From: Cytophagales bacterium
GTDB lineage: Bacteria; Bacteroidota; Bacteroidia; Cytophagales; Thermoflexibacteraceae
Direction of reading: 5' to 3'
Assembly: GCA_013298985.1 (NCBI GenBank)
Contig: JAAFJS010000004.1
Span: 1-64,000, forward strand
DNA length: 64,000 nucleotides
Shown here: positions 62,979 through 64,000 of the stretch, piece after piece
Numbering within the stretch: position 1 is the first letter of the stretch
Layout: the number at the start of each line of letters is the position of its first letter
Notes under the pieces: generated by a model
The model's database searches: none
Told to the model about the DNA's origin: nothing
What the model saw: the letters and a program-made list of their open reading frames with translations, nothing else
Program-made: the position numbers and the translations under genes

Positions 62979-63653
62979 TTATACTTTTCTGTCCTCTGTA
63001 ACTCGTCCATCTACAACCTGCACTACGCGCTTACCATAGCTTGCATTTGCTTCAGAATGAGTAACTTGGATAATAGTAATTCCCTCATCATTGAGTTTTT
63101 GGAACAGTTCCATGATTTCGGAGGCTTGTTTGGAGTGCAGGTTGCCCGTTGGCTCGTCAGCCAAGAGTAGTTTGGGCTTGCCCACGATGGCTCGCGCCAC
63201 GCCCACAAGTTGCTGCTGACCACCCGAAAGCTGATGTGGGAAAAGGTCTTTTTTGGCAACCATATTAAAGCGGTCTAAGATGTCCGCAATCATGCTTTGG
63301 CGTTCCGAGCCTTTGATGTCCTTATAGAGCAGGGGCGTTTCAATGTTCTCATAGACAGTGAGTTCGTCGATGAGATGATACGCCTGAAACACAAAGCCAA
63401 TGTGGTGTTTGTGAAGTTCTGCCTTCTTTTTTTCTTTGAGTTTATTGACGTTTTCTTCCAAAAAAATGTACTCACCTTCATAGTCTTGGTCGAGCAAGCC
63501 TATGATATTGAGCAGGGAAGACTTGCCCGCGCCGCTTGGACCCATGAGGGTAACAAATTCGCCCTTGTCGATGGCAAGGGTTACGTCTTTGAGGATAAAA
63601 TTTTTCTGAAACTTGGATTCGTAGTGCTTAAAGATATTATTCAGTTGAATCAT
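62979..63653 (-). CDS. ABC transporter ATP-binding protein, LolD/MacB type
   Basis: A 224-residue ATPase. Walker A GPSGAGKSS, Q-loop VFQAYHLIDE, signature LSGGQQQLVGVARAI, Walker B LLLADEPTGNL and the H-switch THSEA are all intact. It is most like LolD/MacB/FtsE-type ATPases that power lipoprotein release or export through FtsX-fold permeases. No such permease is in the window. Confidence 0.92.
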   Translation of the reverse strand: MIQLNNIFKHYESKFQKNFILKDVTLAIDKGEFVTLMGPSGAGKSSLLNIIGLLDQDYEGEYIFLEENVNKLKEKKKAELHKHHIGFVFQAYHLIDELTVYENIETPLLYKDIKGSERQSMIADILDRFNMVAKKDLFPHQLSGGQQQLVGVARAIVGKPKLLLADEPTGNLHSKQASEIMELFQKLNDEGITIIQVTHSEANASYGKRVVQVVDGRVTEDRKV

Positions 63654-63844
63654 AAAAAGGATAGTGATTAAGTTTAAGTTTTAAAGAATTTGCAATATGC
63701 GTAATTTTTTGATAAAAAAAGATTTGGCTTTAAAAATTACGCATTTATTCGGTAGGGGAGGGGGGAAGTCTTTTTTGTGCGTGGGGCTGATGGGCTAAAA
63801 AGTGGATAAAAAGAGTAAATTTACGGTGATGCGATTAGTTTCTT

Positions 63845-64000
63845 CTAATCACAGCCTTCTAAGCTAATCCGCCAATAAATCTGTCCATTTATCTTGACAA
63901 AATGCTTTTCTAAGCCATCTGGATTCGTATAATGAGTGAAGTCGCCAAGTTCTACCGTTTTGTAATCGTAGCCTTCGCTTTTCTCATAATGTATGGTTTC
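63845..64000 (-). CDS. C-terminal end of a gene, partial at the window edge
   Basis: An open frame of 51 codons runs from the window edge to TAG at 63845-63847 (ETIHYEKSEG..., ...QIYWRISLEGCD). It is too short to assign a family. Its composition is like real protein rather than a chance frame, and it lies upstream of the LolD-type gene on the same strand, separated by 191 bp in which I see no gene. The ORF track omits it, presumably for length. Confidence 0.5.
   Translation of the reverse strand, partial: ETIHYEKSEGYDYKTVELGDFTHYTNPDGLEKHFVKINGQIYWRISLEGCD

Overview
The window reads as a chromosomal segment of a Gram-negative member of the Bacteroidota. A Cytophagales-type organism is my best guess, from gene content only. 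The evidence is AT-rich DNA, promoters of the TTTG/TAnnTTTG type, few Shine-Dalgarno sites, lipoprotein signals, two-component-propeller proteins, a BT_3928-like DoxX protein, Kdo activation (kdsB), mreBCD, and a tRNA-Tyr/Gly/Thr-tuf cluster. There is no rRNA, CRISPR array, prophage or intact insertion sequence.

Layout: 0-11.8 kb holds a decayed RelE-like toxin tail, a gamma-carbonic anhydrase and SDR pair, an Rpn-type nuclease, murA (with Asp in place of the catalytic Cys), a MoxR-like ATPase flanked by palindromic repeats, a VOC lipoprotein lying next to a relic of that ATPase's 3' end, a PfkB sugar kinase, a DoxX protein, a peptide-type permease and a DUF115-like protein. 11.8-25.5 kb holds a membrane AAA ATPase, a propeller/SpoIIE sensor phosphatase with a heptanucleotide-repeat insert, a flavin reductase-like protein, a DEAD-box helicase with a long leader, ThuA, an ABC exporter with degenerate nucleotide-binding motifs, kdsB and a glycosyltransferase. 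25.5-38 kb holds an amidohydrolase frameshifted by a 46-bp tandem duplication, a GDPD, pdeM, a repeat protein, a DUF6671 protein with a G10 tract, DoxX, pbpC with an expanded repeat loop, a second AAA ATPase and rhlE. 38-47 kb holds a large methyltransferase with a probable fused nuclease, mreBCD, three tRNAs and tuf. 47-64 kb holds recN, manC, a DUF721 protein, an ion channel lacking the usual selectivity filter paired with a transglutaminase-like protein lacking its Cys, ilvD, a second Rpn-type protein, panB, dut, two peptidases, a CpsB-like phosphatase, a VWA protein and a LolD-type ATPase.

The genes are mostly housekeeping: envelope building (murA, pbpC, mreBCD, kdsB, manC, CpsB-like, glycosyltransferase), branched-chain amino acid and pantothenate synthesis (ilvD, panB), RNA helicases, DNA repair (recN, pdeM, dut) and secreted peptidases. 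They sit in short operons of two or three genes.

The most unusual layer is non-coding. Three repeat systems are interleaved: (1) composite palindromes containing short hairpins whose stems vary while the loop (GTTA/TAAC/TTTA) is kept; (2) heptanucleotide tandem arrays, intergenic and once inside a reading frame; (3) a ~90-bp dispersed repeat ending in a variable number of heptads. In addition there are four recent tandem duplications inside genes (21, 46, 78 and 117 bp). Together these suggest a genome with active slippage or repeat mobility.
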